A stretch of 64,000 nucleotides of DNA, taken from the NCBI GenBank assembly GCA_035235625.1, contig CP141141.1, forward strand, positions 7,244,968 to 7,308,967. Reading direction: 5' to 3'. Below, piece after piece: positions 15,636 through 33,344 of this stretch (its first letter is position 1; the number at the start of each line of letters is the position of its first letter). The notes beneath the pieces are model-generated. The model ran no database searches. It was given only the letters and a program-made list of their open reading frames with translations, and was not told the origin of the DNA. Source of the stretch: Saururus chinensis (taxonomy: Eukaryota; Streptophyta; Magnoliopsida; Piperales; Saururaceae). The position numbers were made by a program, and so were the translations under genes.

Positions 15636-15918
15636 AGGTCAACCATACCACAATGACCATTAGTAGGTCCATCGACTTGTTGAACCTTCACTGACTATGA
15701 AAAGGGTGGTCAAGTTCACCTCTCCGATAGGTAAGTAAGATCGCCAAAGCCCATTGGTAGATCCACTTATGTGTCAAACTCTTGCAAACTGTGGGATGTC
15801 TTCTTAAGTCCGCCTCACCGATAGGTCAATATGATCACCGATGCCCATTAATTGGTAGATCCATCGATATGTCAAACCCTCACAATTAGTGGGCTGGCTG
15901 GGTAAGCCCATCTCACCC
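15636..15918. repeat. Three-unit tandem repeat, about 94-bp period
   Basis: Units start at 15636, 15729 and 15823, each beginning aggt. They share the phrases cccattxgtaggtccatcgac, gtcaaaccttcacaa and cctcaccgat with divergence between copies. Spacings are 93 and 94 bp. Confidence 0.8.
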
Positions 15919-16686
15919 ACACCTCACCAACTCATTGGCCTCACTACCAATAACCAGTCAACCATGCATGGTACTGCATGCATGTAAAGTTACTGTTCAT
16001 AATCTTCCTTTCATCCGTGTAGTCATTAATGTGTCAATGACCTTGCCGATGATTGGAAAACTAAGAATAAAAACTCCTTTTTCATCCCAAACACTTTTCT
16101 TTGAATAAAATATGTTAGAGATCATCTAAAAAAAAATCTTAAGCCATTTGAGGCAAACATGAATGATAAACTACCCATATTTTGAATTTGCCATGAAATC
16201 ACCTTAAAAAAAGATGTACAACAAAATAGATAAATTCACGAGTCCATGATCATCAAGAACTTGAAGAAAATAAAAAACTTGGGTATTTTTCTTAAATTTA
16301 AGTGTAGATTGCGATCTGACAAATTTCGATGCAAAATTTTCTTCTTCCCACTCAAGTCTTCCTCTCGATCTACACTCAGACTCTAGTCTCCCGGCATTAG
16401 GACGCCTCTGAGATTCCCTCCTCTATCCCTATTCCAGCTTTATGTGTATTTATACCAAAATACTAATGAAATTTTGTAACCGCAAAACTACTTTGTTTTT
16501 GTGAGGTAAGTGATGCACATAGTTATCATTGGCAGACTATCGATGTGTTGATTCCTGCTGATGGTGACAAACACAATTTCATAAGTAACTCACTGACACG
16601 TCGAAAGTTACTAATGACCAAAAATAACCTTTTAAATTTTTAGTAAATAATAATAAATTTCCATTTCAATAATACAAGGTGTCACA
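15919..16686. other. Spacer, no gene recognised
   Basis: No coding sequence or repeat could be identified. Composition is like the neighbouring decayed retroelement sequence. Confidence 0.4.
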
Positions 16687-17004
16687 ATGGACTTGTCATC
16701 TTTGTCCCCAATGACATCCTTCACTAGGCCCTCACAAATGGCTTCCTCCATGCAATTCAGGCAACTACCCACTGTCTACCCATCACATGAAAAACTCCAC
16801 ATTGGCTCCATTTGCAGTGCCTCCAACAACAAATATGGTGGTGAAGTTATTGAAAAAAAGGCTATTTTTCCATGCTTTGTCCCTATTTGCATGGGTCAGA
16901 GGTTAGAGATTAAAACGCAGAGGATGGGGGCCTTGTCTAGTTTTCCTTGGCGAGGGGTGGAGGGGGCAGAGGAGAGGAGAGGAGAGGAAAGAGGAAAGTG
17001 GTGA
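16687..17004 (+). pseudogene. Possible N-terminal gene fragment, unrecognised
   Basis: A 105-codon frame begins with a Ser/Met-rich stretch (MDLSSLSPMTSFTRPSQMAS) that could be a plastid transit peptide. It continues through SICSASNNKYGGEVIEKKAI before degenerating into a GA-rich tail. I cannot name the family. The frame runs into the poly-T/poly-G tract at 17040, so it is probably a truncated gene fragment; it may also be chance. Confidence 0.2.
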
Positions 17005-17038
17005 TTTTAATCTAGTCATGTCAAGTTCGGTTCAATTT

Positions 17039-17100
17039 AATTTAATTTTTTTTTTTTTGGGGGGGGGGGGCTGGGGGCTAAAAGAGAGGGGGGTCGGGGT
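17039..17100. repeat. Homopolymer T then G tract
   Basis: A run of 14 or more T is followed directly by a run of about 11 G, then G-rich sequence. It is low-complexity DNA and the run lengths may be unreliable. Confidence 0.85.
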
Positions 17101-18295
17101 GGATTGGTTTGGGTTTTGGTACATGGGTTGGGTTTGGCAATGAGTTTAGGTATGGCCTTTATAAATGGTAGCAAGTTGTGGTTGGGCAAAACCTAACCCG
17201 GTGGCATCAATAGTAGGTACAATTGTGGTCATGGATAATGATGGCCATGGGTAGTTAGGACTTCCATGATGCTCAAAAACTTAGGTGCACGCATGATGCT
17301 TTGAGAGGATAGGGACATAAACTAGAGACTACGAAGGTATAAATCGCTATGGCTATTTAGCTAGAGTAGTTTAACATTGATACTTAGTCCCAACATACAA
17401 GGAAATTAAGTCAAATAGACTTACGAAAGAGTCTCCACAAGAAGACCTCTGAGTATCATTGTTATTGACATCACTATGTCAAGTAAGACTAGACTCATAC
17501 AACTCAAGACCACCCAACTAATCAAGATTTTATTTCATTTAGCTAAAACCATTACTTTTATATACAAGAGGATTATTCAATATTTTTCCAACAGGTATCC
17601 CTTTTGAAAAAGGAAAAAGTTTGTATGAACTCAGGCATTATAAGTTATCTAATTGAGATTGATGACACGGAAACTAATTTACCCTTAAGCTATGTGCATC
17701 ACTAGATCAAAATCTAATGGACGACTGGGTTCATTAGTCACGCTTGAGCCTTGGCTCATGTTCACGAGACTTCAAAAAATGTCATTCATTGTATTTATTA
17801 TGATGTTTAAAGATTTTATTGGAAAGTGACCTTGGTTAGAGGTAGATTTTTCAATTCAAACTTTAATAATCCTTTATCTGGTCCACAACTTAGTCAATTA
17901 ATCAATAATACTATATGTAGCTAATTCTAATTTTTTATCTTTTATAGGGTAAATAGGTCGTGAACCAAAAATAATTAATGAGGAGTCGATATAGACTAGG
18001 GGTACAATAGTAAATTTATACTTACGTAAAGAATTCGATTCAGGTTGGAACTAGGTCCAGGCCATAGTTATGTTATTTTATAATTCTCATATTTTTTTCT
18101 ATTTTTTTTTAATGTATAAAATTATTTAGAAAAAAATGGCATCTACTCCTACGAGCAGGTTTTATCAGACATTAGGTCTGAAATGCCTATGAAATCCATT
18201 TAAAATTCACGTGATATTCAATTTTTTGACAAATTTACTCTTCTTCCTTCTTCCTTACATTGCTCCTTATTTCTTATGTTTCTCTTTATTCCAGC
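17101..18295. other. Spacer, no gene recognised
   Basis: AT-rich with no coding sense. The last 100 bp before 18296 would be the former promoter or 5' UTR of the P450 pseudogene. Confidence 0.4.
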
Positions 18296-18850
18296 ATGGA
18301 TCTCCTCCTCTCCTCCCTCTTCTTGGCTGTCCTCGGCTACCTCCTCCTCACCCTCAGGGGCCACCTCCTCAGTTGCTACTGGCCCAACCTCCCCAAGGGA
18401 CCTAAACCCTAGCCCATCCTAGGCAACCTCCCCCACCTTGGTCCTGCCCCCACCAGACCCTAGCCTCCCTCAACCACTTCCACCACATCCAGGATGACAA
18501 GGTCGCCACTCCCGTTGCGCCGCTGCCGGCCAGGCTGCCAACCTCGGTGATCTGCTCAATGTTTGCACCACCAACACCCTGGGTAGGGTGATGCTGGGGA
18601 GGAGGGTGTTCGAGGAAAGGGTAGAGAAGGAGGCGCGAGTTCAAAGAGATGGTGGTGGAGTTGATAGTCCTGGTCAACGTCTTCAACCTGGGCAACTTTG
18701 TCCTGACCCTCAAATGGCTCAACCTCCAAGGCGTTGCCAGAAAGATGAAGCGCCTCCATCGCCGCTTCGACTCCTTCCTCTCCCGCATCCTCGACAACCA
18801 CCATGGCTCCTCCAACCTCCACTGCGAGTACCACCAGGACATCCTAATAA
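18296..18850 (+). pseudogene. Flavonoid 3'-hydroxylase-like cytochrome P450 (CYP75-type) pseudogene
   Basis: The ATG at 18296 opens an N-terminal membrane anchor (MDLLLSSLFLAVLGYLLLTL). The Pro-rich hinge follows, with the usual Trp of the GPKPWPILGN-like hinge replaced by a TAG stop, then NLPHLGPAP. After a frameshift the frame HQTLASLNHF jumps straight to HHIQDDKVAT, so roughly 130 codons of the N-terminal half are deleted. Another frame change leads to DLLNVCTTNTLGRVMLGRRV. Then comes a long good frame from about 18649 (MVVELIVLVNVFNLGNFVLT through KMKRLHRRFDSFLSRIL), ending near 18842. These match the helix D-G region of F3'H (CYP75B). The ExxR, PERF and haem Cys regions are absent. The remnant is clearly non-functional. 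Confidence 0.85.
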
Positions 18851-18929
18851 AAATAGTAAATATTTACTCTCTTTGTATATAACAAAGTGGACAAATATTT
18901 ACTGTCTTCTTCCTCCGTGCAATTGCTGC

Positions 18930-19300
18930 AACAAAGCTTGCTAGAGGTACTGGAGTTGGAGCGGCTGGTGCTACTGACGGAGAATGCGTGATTGGGGTTC
19001 CGTGTGGAGGTGACAGATGAGTAAGGACGGGAGTTGGTGAAGAAGGCAGTGCTCATACTGCAGAGGGTGACGAAGCTATGAAGTATGCGGTGAAGATGAG
19101 GGACAACAACCGGGTGCGCTTACTAGACCGGAAGATTGAGGACTTGCAGTCACAAATATATGGGCTGGAGAAGAAGAATATGGAATTCTACGAGGTGATG
19201 GCCTGGTAGGAGGCGACTAAGTAGGCGGTGGTGCAGGAGGTCTGCCACTGGGTAGATCAGGTGACGTTGGAGAAAATTCTAGTTTGGCTCGATCTTGGAA
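18930..19300 (+). pseudogene. Coiled-coil-coding fragment with in-frame stops, unrecognised
   Basis: A frame from 19077 reads MKYAVKMRDNNRVRLLDRKI, then EDLQSQIYGLEKKNMEFYEV, then continues past two TAG codons (each probably a former TGG or CAG) to VVQEVCHWVDQVTLEKI. An upstream stretch from about 18937 (LELERLVLLTENA) may belong to it. The heptad pattern predicts a coiled coil, vaguely like the middle of BOI-type RING proteins, but I saw no RING. It is GC-rich like the adjoining P450 remnant and clearly broken. Confidence 0.35.
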
Positions 19301-19840
19301 ATGGGGAGGTGGCTAGGGGTATTTTTATCTCAATACAAATTTTAGAGTTAATGACATATTAATATTTTTTTTTGTAGTTAACATATAAAACCCGAATTAT
19401 TTAAACCTGGCTCAGGTCAGAATTATGCATTATTTTGGTGTTTAAGGAAACAATCCCAAACTGCCTCTCGAGGTCTACCGAACAAATTTCCAATGATGAT
19501 GGAGGGACCCTCGTCCTCCCCTGACGCATGCAGAAACCCAATGACCTACTTCTCTAGGTTGCTTGAGGTTCAAGCGGATTACAGTCCTTTTGAGGTCCTG
19601 AAATTTGATGATTCAAATCTTACCCTAAAAATAAAATATCCATCAATTTATGCAATTAAACTTCCTATAATTAAGTATTAAATTGGGAAAGTAAGAGAAT
19701 CACTAAAAAAGGCAACTCGACTTGGCATCCTAAACATGACGACTCAGAAATAAGGAACTTATCTACCAATAAAACCAGCAGGTTCGGGCTGATTAAGCAT
19801 CTAACTTGTAAGAGATGAAACGATCAGTAGGAAGAATGTT
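19301..19840. other. Spacer upstream of the B3 gene
   Basis: No gene recognised. A 62-codon frame at 19493 looks like chance. Confidence 0.4.
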
Positions 19841-19934
19841 CCCACTACTAATCCAAGTTCAATACAGAATTCCTCTTATTGCATCATCCCACTACTAATC
19901 CAAGTTCAATACAGAGTTCCTCTTATTGCATCAT
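19841..19934. repeat. 47-bp tandem duplication upstream of the B3 gene
   Basis: Units 19841-19887 and 19888-19934 both read cccactactaatccaagttc and end in ttattgcatcat, with one visible difference (gaattcc against gagttcc). They lie 125-218 bp upstream of the start codon, in the promoter or 5' UTR. A TATATTTA at 19953-19960 lies just downstream and could be the core promoter. Confidence 0.9.
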
Positions 19935-20058
19935 CCACGACTTCTTTTACATTATATTTACCGTCCTCCCCGTCCAAATCCTTCTCCGTCATTCATCTCT
20001 GTCATTAATCTCTTCTTGTCACCCTTTCTTCCTCCTTGCTCTTTCTCAACCCATAACC

Positions 20059-20967
20059 ATGAAGCCAGAGCAAGAAACACGATCATCTCGGTCCAACAAA
20101 TGGAATATACCTGCCGTCCCGTTGCGTACTGTCAAAACACGCAAAGCGGCACATGCTGCTTCCACGGCTATGGCGTTGCGGCCGCAGCCTCCTCTTGTCG
20201 CCCGTCGCCTTGAGCCCGTATACAAGAAGCACACGGTTGTTTCTCCTTCATCGCTGCCTGACTTCCCTGAAGTCGCTGGCCTATCCTTCGAGGACTTATG
20301 TCTCCACTTCCCCCATCTTGTGCCTATCAAGAAGAGGCATTATGTGCGGTCCTTCGACTATAGTGTCCTGCCTAGCAAGAAGAGGTCCGTGTCTCGCCTC
20401 GGCCATGCAAACGAGAAGGAACGGGTGGTTATTTTCACAGATGGTGCTGCAGCTTCATCATCTGCCTCCTCTTCCACCACAATGTCTGTTGGAGATGACA
20501 GGAATAGGTCATGGGAGCATGAACTCAATGAGCTATGGGGGACGCGGCCGGTCTTAGTAGGGAAGAAGACGATCACGGCCTCGGACCAGATCCGCCACCA
20601 AAGCTGGTTACTCCTCCCTGTAGTATTGTCCAACGAGATTCTTCTTCATACTAGAGATTCTGAGAGTAAAAAAATCAAGTCAAGTGGGTTGAGGGTTCTT
20701 GTGCTGGACCGAAGGGGGCAACACTATGAGATGGTCTGCAAATTCCGCGCCAGGCAGAATGGCATGGTATTCACCGGCAATTGGAACAACTTCGTGGAGG
20801 CCAACGGTCTACAGGTTGATGACCAGCTCGCCATTGTGACCTTCCGGTCTTCAGACGCCCTTTGCTTCGCCTTTGTGCTACAAGGCCCCCTTGTTATCCA
20901 AGAAATGATACTTAAAGAGGAAATAAGAAGTAGGAAGGTAGCTGAGGAGTTTATTGGGGTCTCTTAG
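20059..20967 (+). CDS. B3 DNA-binding domain protein (At2g33720/DUF313-like)
   Basis: A single-exon gene of 302 residues. The ATG at 20059 is the first ATG of the frame; the upstream extension to 19879 has only a TTG start and lies in duplicated leader sequence. Residues 1-60 are basic. Residues 70-110 contain SFEDLCLHFPHLVPIKKRHY, which ends in basic clusters suggestive of a nuclear localisation signal. Residues 128-145 are an Ala/Ser linker. Residues 155-275 form one B3 domain of the divergent plant class: GKKTITASDQIRHQSWLLLP, GLRVLVLDRRGQHYEMVCKF, TGNWNNFVEANGLQVDDQLA and IVTFRS. B3 proteins bind DNA in the nucleus; members of this divergent class are mostly uncharacterised. The frame is intact and GC-moderate. 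Target and function are unknown. Confidence 0.85.
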   Translation: MKPEQETRSSRSNKWNIPAVPLRTVKTRKAAHAASTAMALRPQPPLVARRLEPVYKKHTVVSPSSLPDFPEVAGLSFEDLCLHFPHLVPIKKRHYVRSFDYSVLPSKKRSVSRLGHANEKERVVIFTDGAAASSSASSSTTMSVGDDRNRSWEHELNELWGTRPVLVGKKTITASDQIRHQSWLLLPVVLSNEILLHTRDSESKKIKSSGLRVLVLDRRGQHYEMVCKFRARQNGMVFTGNWNNFVEANGLQVDDQLAIVTFRSSDALCFAFVLQGPLVIQEMILKEEIRSRKVAEEFIGVS

Positions 20968-22776
20968 CCATTTCTTTTGTCATAAGGGTTTAAGGGTATT
21001 TGGACAGTTTTCTTGGTTAAGTTTTTATCTAATTTTAGAATTAATGAACACGGATTAGTATGTAAGTTTATGTGTCAATTTTTTAAAATATATATTCAGT
21101 TTATTTTATATCACATTTTGAGAATAAAAACGGCCAATTGTAAGTATATCAGTTATGGTTTTTTCGATTTGCCTTGCTTGGACTGTATCCTAGCAAATGA
21201 ATGTGTATTAAAATTTGATTCACTGAATTTTGTGTTATGTATGCCTTTTCCTCTTGTCATTGTTGTGGCTGTTGAACAAAGACAGTCTCCAGTTATGTTG
21301 GAGACGTAACAATTTCTTATCATATCAATTTGTTTTAAGCAGAGAGTTTGCAAGTCTTAAAATGAGGTTTTTTCTTTATTTGGACCGCATTGGTGAATTT
21401 GAGTTCATTATATTTAAGCTATTAAACATAGGAAGTCTCAGATTAGCCAGAGTGATAACAGTTTTTCTACCTCCCCATGGTAGATATGTAGTATGTTAGA
21501 ACTATCCTAATATGCAATAGGTACTGAACTCTAGTTATTTTCCCTCTAATATTTAGTAATACACAAATATTTATAAGAGGGTAGGGTAAGAGTAGTGGAT
21601 GCTGATATTTGTAAACACAGATACGGGTATGTCTATGTCCATATCTCCTTTTTAAAATAGACAAAAAACTTGGTCTGTGTCAAAGCTTGTGTTGTCCTTG
21701 ATATAAAAAATTATCTGCTCTGTTTATAAATGAACGGGCATTTGGACTATGGATGTCCATGAGCGCCCTTAAAAGGGGAGCCAAAAGTTATGATACTATT
21801 TAGTATGATGAACCTCATCTACATGGCTAACAAACCTCCTTTTAGAGTCCAATCAGACACTATGTTCATTTGTCCTTAACAGCCATATATAATGGCCAAG
21901 GGTTATTTACTCACTACAAAGTAAGGTTTACTCATGACCTTTTAATCATACATATATTTTTATCATATATTTCAATATTTATTTATGTCTATCATGTAAA
22001 TAAATTATATTAATATACATCTCATACATAGTAAAAATATTAGTAAAAATCTTAATTAAAAATTACGAATCAATGTCCCATGAGACGACCCATCAATGTA
22101 TGTGTCAATAGCCGTCGAAAATAGTAAAACTTTACTATTCTCACACCACCACTCATGGGTATATACTTATGAAATACGTCAAAATCTTTATGTCGTGGAC
22201 CTTGACGTTACCAAGCAATTTTCCTTCAAATAATTTCAACACAATAATAAGATTGAGGAGAAGTATCTCATTAATAGAAGAGTTTTTTGTACTCCACATT
22301 AATTAGTGAGCTGAACATAAGAAATACTTGTGAGATATTTATTTACAAATTCGACGGCTACGTACTAGCATAAATTAGCATAAATAATGGATGTTGAAAA
22401 TTAATCCCTCACATAGGATTTTTTAGGTTAGGCTCGTAATAACCACATAGTAAGAAGAACGCTTCCCTCGATAACATGTTAAATATCTCGTATTCTCGTT
22501 AACTCTTTGTCAGCAACTGGCCCACTGGGCTGCACCTCTAAGTCGCCATCACGTAGCAAGCGGAAAAAGCCTCCAACAACTTGGCCTTTGTTCGCCCACG
22601 ACAGCCAAACCAACAAGAAGATCCAATCCGTGACCTCATCATCCACCCCTCACGTCAGGAAGGATGCAACCAACCAGCAGCACGCAAACCACATCCATGA
22701 TCCAACCCATTCGATTTGACGACCGATAGCTACAGAGCCAAGCCCTCAGCCCCTCCTCTCTCCCACTCTCATTCCC
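20968..22776. other. Spacer between the B3 gene and protease copy 2
   Basis: AT-rich, no convincing gene. The 98- and 89-codon frames just after the B3 stop have no recognisable similarity and fall in probable 3' flank. The last 250 bp before 22777 are GC-richer and should hold the 5' UTR of the protease; no clear TATA box was seen at a convincing distance. Confidence 0.45.
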
Positions 22777-29398
<6,622 letters not shown>

Positions 29399-29611
29399 GC
29401 ATTGCTCTACCCTGCAACATGAAAGTGAAAGATGTCCAAGGGAGTGTAACAAAGAATAGTGATATACACACAACAAATCTACCCAACAATCCCTCCCAAT
29501 TGGGTGCATTGCTCTACCTTGCAATTGTGAAAGATGTTGGAGGGAGTATAACAAAGAACAATGATATACATATAATGAATCTACCCAACAATCCCTCCCA
29601 ACTCAGTTTTG
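29399..29611. repeat. 107-bp tandem duplication, open in one frame
   Basis: Two units, with the phrase attgctctaccntgcaa at 29401 and 29508. Both contain gatatacanana and end atctacccaacaatccctcc. A plus-strand frame (29419-29730) stays open through both units; the encoded repeat (NLPNNPSQL, twice) resembles no known protein. Confidence 0.85.
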
Positions 29612-30062
29612 GTTGGGCAAAACATGTGGGCCTCACACAAAGTTCACTTGGGCCAAAGTGTTATGTCCAACTGAAACCTATTGGGAGGGTTTGTTGGGTA
29701 ATTATCATTTCTTTATATGAAATCCCATGAAGTCTTTCCTTTCCTAAAACATCCAATTTATGATTTTCTCAATTTACATCTTCGAGATGGGTCTATGAAG
29801 GAAGCCTAAGAAAAAATTGTGAATGTTGTTTAGAAGGGAATAACAGGTATTGTATTAGCTACTTCCATGACAAAAAAATTTGGTATGTGTATTTAGGTGA
29901 ATCAACTTTGTTTCTTAGAATTTATAAGGTTGTCTAAGTAATTAAGGTAAAAAATGGAGCTTGAAGATTGAACTCAAGTCAAGCCCTTGTGAAGGTTCCA
30001 CCTAAAGTGTTCAAAATCATGGGTATACACACTCTTGGTTTGTCTTCTTTCTTTTATTCTAA

Positions 30063-30066
<4 letters not shown>
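29612..30066. other. Spacer, no gene recognised
   Basis: Nothing supportable was seen between the tandem duplication and the TA microsatellite. Confidence 0.4.

Positions 30067-30139
<73 letters not shown>
30067..30139. repeat. (TA)n microsatellite
   Basis: Pure TA run of about 73 bp, followed by a few TATC units. It creates spurious Tyr-Ile reading frames on both strands. Confidence 0.97.
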
Positions 30140-30141
<2 letters not shown>

Positions 30142-32342
30142 ATCTATCTTTTTGAAGTTATCCATGAAGTTGAAAAAAGTTAAAAGTGTGTTTGAAACAC
30201 AAGATAATGTTTTGTAGGTTGATCAATTGTCCATGGTCTAGGCAGATACTAGTAAGTTAAGCCTAATCGATTGCCCTTTGGGGAAATTTTCCAATTCAGT
30301 CTGACTTGATTCCTACTTGGGTTAGACTCTTTTTTGTACCTCTCTAGACTATAAATATGTGTGCTCCATAATAAACAAATTGAGGGAAGCTTTATCCATT
30401 GTTTTTTGAACCCTAGCCTTCAACTTAGTGAGTTCTTTACTCTTACTTCTTTCTTGATAATACCCTCAATACTCTAATACCTTATTTTTCATTGAGTGAT
30501 TTGAGAGTTTAATATATGTCTATGTCTAAATGGCTTAGTGGATAACTAGATTGCTCATAACCTTAGTACTTTAACAAGTAAGTAATTAAGAGTTCTAGCC
30601 TCTATACACATGAATTTTACTTAAGCAATGAAATCAATAAACTAATCTCCATGCATTTATAATCATGATCATCAATAACCAAACCATAAACATGCAAAGC
30701 ACACAAGTACATACATAATTTTTATGTGAAAAATCCCAACTAGGATAAAAAACCATGGTAGTTTCTCAAAGATTAAATTTGCAATAGCAAGTAAGACTTT
30801 ACTTCGACACAAGCAAACTATCAATCTTTATGAAGACTCTAACCCACACTTCCTTTGTTTGGATCTCCCAAAACTCTTTTTGTTGTTGGCCTTCAAGTAT
30901 TTTCTCTTTAAAGCTTGAAATTTTTCTGCTCCTTACTTTGTCTTCTTCTAGCCTCTTCAAACAAGCTCCTCTTGTTTATAACTTTATCCTTGCGTCTTCA
31001 ATCCTCCTTGAACTTTGTTGCAACTCCTCTCAAGTTTATATGTGTGAAAGACTCTTTTTAGTTTTGTGTCACTCAAGGAATAATCATTAACATGAGCTTT
31101 GAAGCACAATGATGATCTCTTGTGGAAAACAATAAACAAAGAATTTCTCCTCTTTTTTCTCTCAATTTCTAGGTTTTGCTCTTTACAATTTTGTGTTTAC
31201 CTAGCCTTGTATAGTTCATTAAGTCAGTTTATTAGCTATACTTCAATTAGGAATGGATTATCTTCCGGAATGACTTAATTTAGGTAAGTAACACATACAA
31301 CGATTAATCGGTTCACACAGCAATCAATCATTCACTATTATAATTCTAATATGACTCTCTAAGTGACCAATCTTTCACGAGAGCTATTGATCGATACACT
31401 CTTGGCCAAATTTTACACAGACCTATTCAGGTTTTGATTGATCGATTAACTCAATATACTTTGCAGCGATCAATTAATTTGATGCATAGTAAAATTTCTC
31501 AATTTACTTTATTTCAATCTAAAACTTCCAGATTCAACTACTTTACTTATTCTAAGCTAATTTAAGTGAATTGTGTGTGTGAGTGTGTGCAAATAATATT
31601 TTTACCTTTGACACTCAACTTGGCCTTCAACCTTAATCAATAAGAACAAATATGTTCCTATTTTTTGAGGCAATTAATTCCAAATCTAACTCAATAATAA
31701 CTAAATCTACTAAGATTTGTACGACTAAAACATACATGAAGTTTAAACATTATTTTGATTATCAAAATTAGCTAATTTACAATACATATGCCTCATATCT
31801 TCTTTCAAACTCCTCATTTGGGTATTTCGTGACAAAACACTACAAGATTGAAGAAAAAAAAATTACAACTCTTTGACATAGTGCATTGACTTTCACTTAT
31901 ACCTATGACTTGATAATACTTAGACTTAACTAAGACCATTTGGAATTCATCTTGAAAAGCCTTATAAAAATATATATTTATCTTGCACACTTACAATTTT
32001 TTTTTGTGTGTATCATTGCTTAAATATGCATGAAAATAAGTGCTTTTATTTTCATAAATCATTTCTCCCCCTTTTTGACACAAATAAATAAAAAATGAAT
32101 CAATAGTTAACACAAAAAAATCAACTTAAGCACATCTTAGTCATAATCATCATCACAAGACATGAAAATTAAACAAACAATAAAAGAAACATGTCCATCA
32201 CATATCCACTAAAGATAATTAGTTTTAAAATACATCCCAAGGTCACATAGAGCATAAAATGAACTGACAATAGTACCAAAAGATGAATACATGATAAAGT
32301 GAATAAAAACATAAAAAATCAAGAATCATCTCCTATTGGTGC
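30140..32342 (-). mobile_element. Probable copia (Sirevirus-like) LTR and 3' region, decayed
   Basis: The segment has several LTR-like marks. There is a TATA box (actataaatatg, about 30349). The phrase tttttatgtgaaaaatccca (about 30720) resembles that part of Sirevirus LTRs. Many gattgatcgat-type motifs lie at 31290-31490. Read on the minus strand, a purine tract tgtgtcaaaaagggggagaa lies at 32062-32081. The tract-LTR order suggests a minus-strand element, but LTR ends could not be fixed. Confidence 0.4.
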
Positions 32343-32720
32343 ATCCTCAACATCTGGATACTCCCCCTCACTGTCTGAGAGTGGAATCCTATCCTTGATC
32401 ATCCTGTTAGTGTTAGCAAATCTTTGACTCATCTCATCATGAATAGTCCAATGAAAGTTAATGAACTCTCCATATGTAACAGGTCGATCCAAATGTGAAA
32501 ATGGACGCTCTGTTGTTGGTGGTGCCTCCTCCTAAGCTTGCTGCTCATCCTATCCTGCTAGCTCTTGTCCTCTCATGTAATACAACATTCTCCTAATGAC
32601 AACAACATCAATCGGTCCCATGTCAACTAATGTAAGTTCTCCCTTTGGTATCTTATGATAAACAGATGTGAAGATACAACATAGAATGTATGGATATGGA
32701 ACCATCTCTAGTTGTAAGAA
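32343..32720 (-). pseudogene. Retroelement ORF fragment, plant-transposon-protein-like
   Basis: Minus-strand translation reads PYILCCIFTSVYHKIPKGEL, then TLVDMGPIDVVVIRRMLYYM, then, past two stops, HLDRPVTYGEFINFHWTIHD and on to an acidic end. The style is like ORFs accompanying Sireviruses (putative plant transposon protein). It is broken by stops and lies just upstream, on the minus strand, of the purine tract at 32.07 kb. Confidence 0.4.
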
Positions 32721-32739
32721 AACAATTTGTTGTCTTGGG

Positions 32740-33173
32740 TGAAATGCTTTGAAGAGTTGTTAGAATGCAATAAGGAGAAGAAGAAAGTTTGAAGATTAGA
32801 AAGTGGAATGTGCATGGAAGTGTGAACACTTTTACAAGTATTATCATAGTCCCTTGGTGGAATCCTTTGTATGGAAGGGTTAACTTTGTAAATTAATTTT
32901 TCATAGTGGAATCTTTACCTATATTGGGTTTCTATGGTTTCTCCCGAATTGGTTTTTCATATAAAAAATTTTGCATGCTTGTGTGATTTGATTATTTAGT
33001 TGAATTTGTATATGAGATATAAGGTTTATATTATAGTTGTGCTTAATGAAATAATAGATCCTTAAAAGATTATTAAATTATTTTAATTAAACAATTTATC
33101 AATCTAATGGCTAGTATTTACATGACATTGACACGTTTGATGCAATGCAATTCAAATGTTCCAAAACTAGCAC
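32740..33173. repeat. LTR-like repeat, copy 1
   Basis: About 430 bp, starting tgggtgaaatgctttgaaga and ending aaactagca, so with TG...CA ends. It is repeated in the same orientation at 40010-40312 plus 44075-44207. Shared phrases include gagttgntagaatgcaataa, tgcttgtgtgatttgattat and gcaattca. No primer-binding site follows clearly, so LTR identity is a proposal. Confidence 0.5.
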
Positions 33174-33344
33174 GTGATAGTTGAGGTTATTCAGGTTGAT
33201 ACAAGTTTTATTTTTAGTACCAAATTTGCTTGTTGTGACTTTTTAACTAGTTTTCATTGCCATTAGAATTTCCTAGTAGAGATGGTTTCTTGTTTGTTTT
33301 TCTATTACTATTTATTATGGAAATAAAAAAAAGTAGAACACTTC

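Noticed and set aside
19879..20058. 60-codon upstream extension of the B3 protein
   Set aside because: It has only a TTG start, lies in the 47-bp duplicated leader, and has no B3-family similarity; the ATG at 20059 is the first.
29968..30217. Tyr-Ile repeat reading frames on both strands
   Set aside because: They are translations of the (TA)n microsatellite with no start context or similarity.
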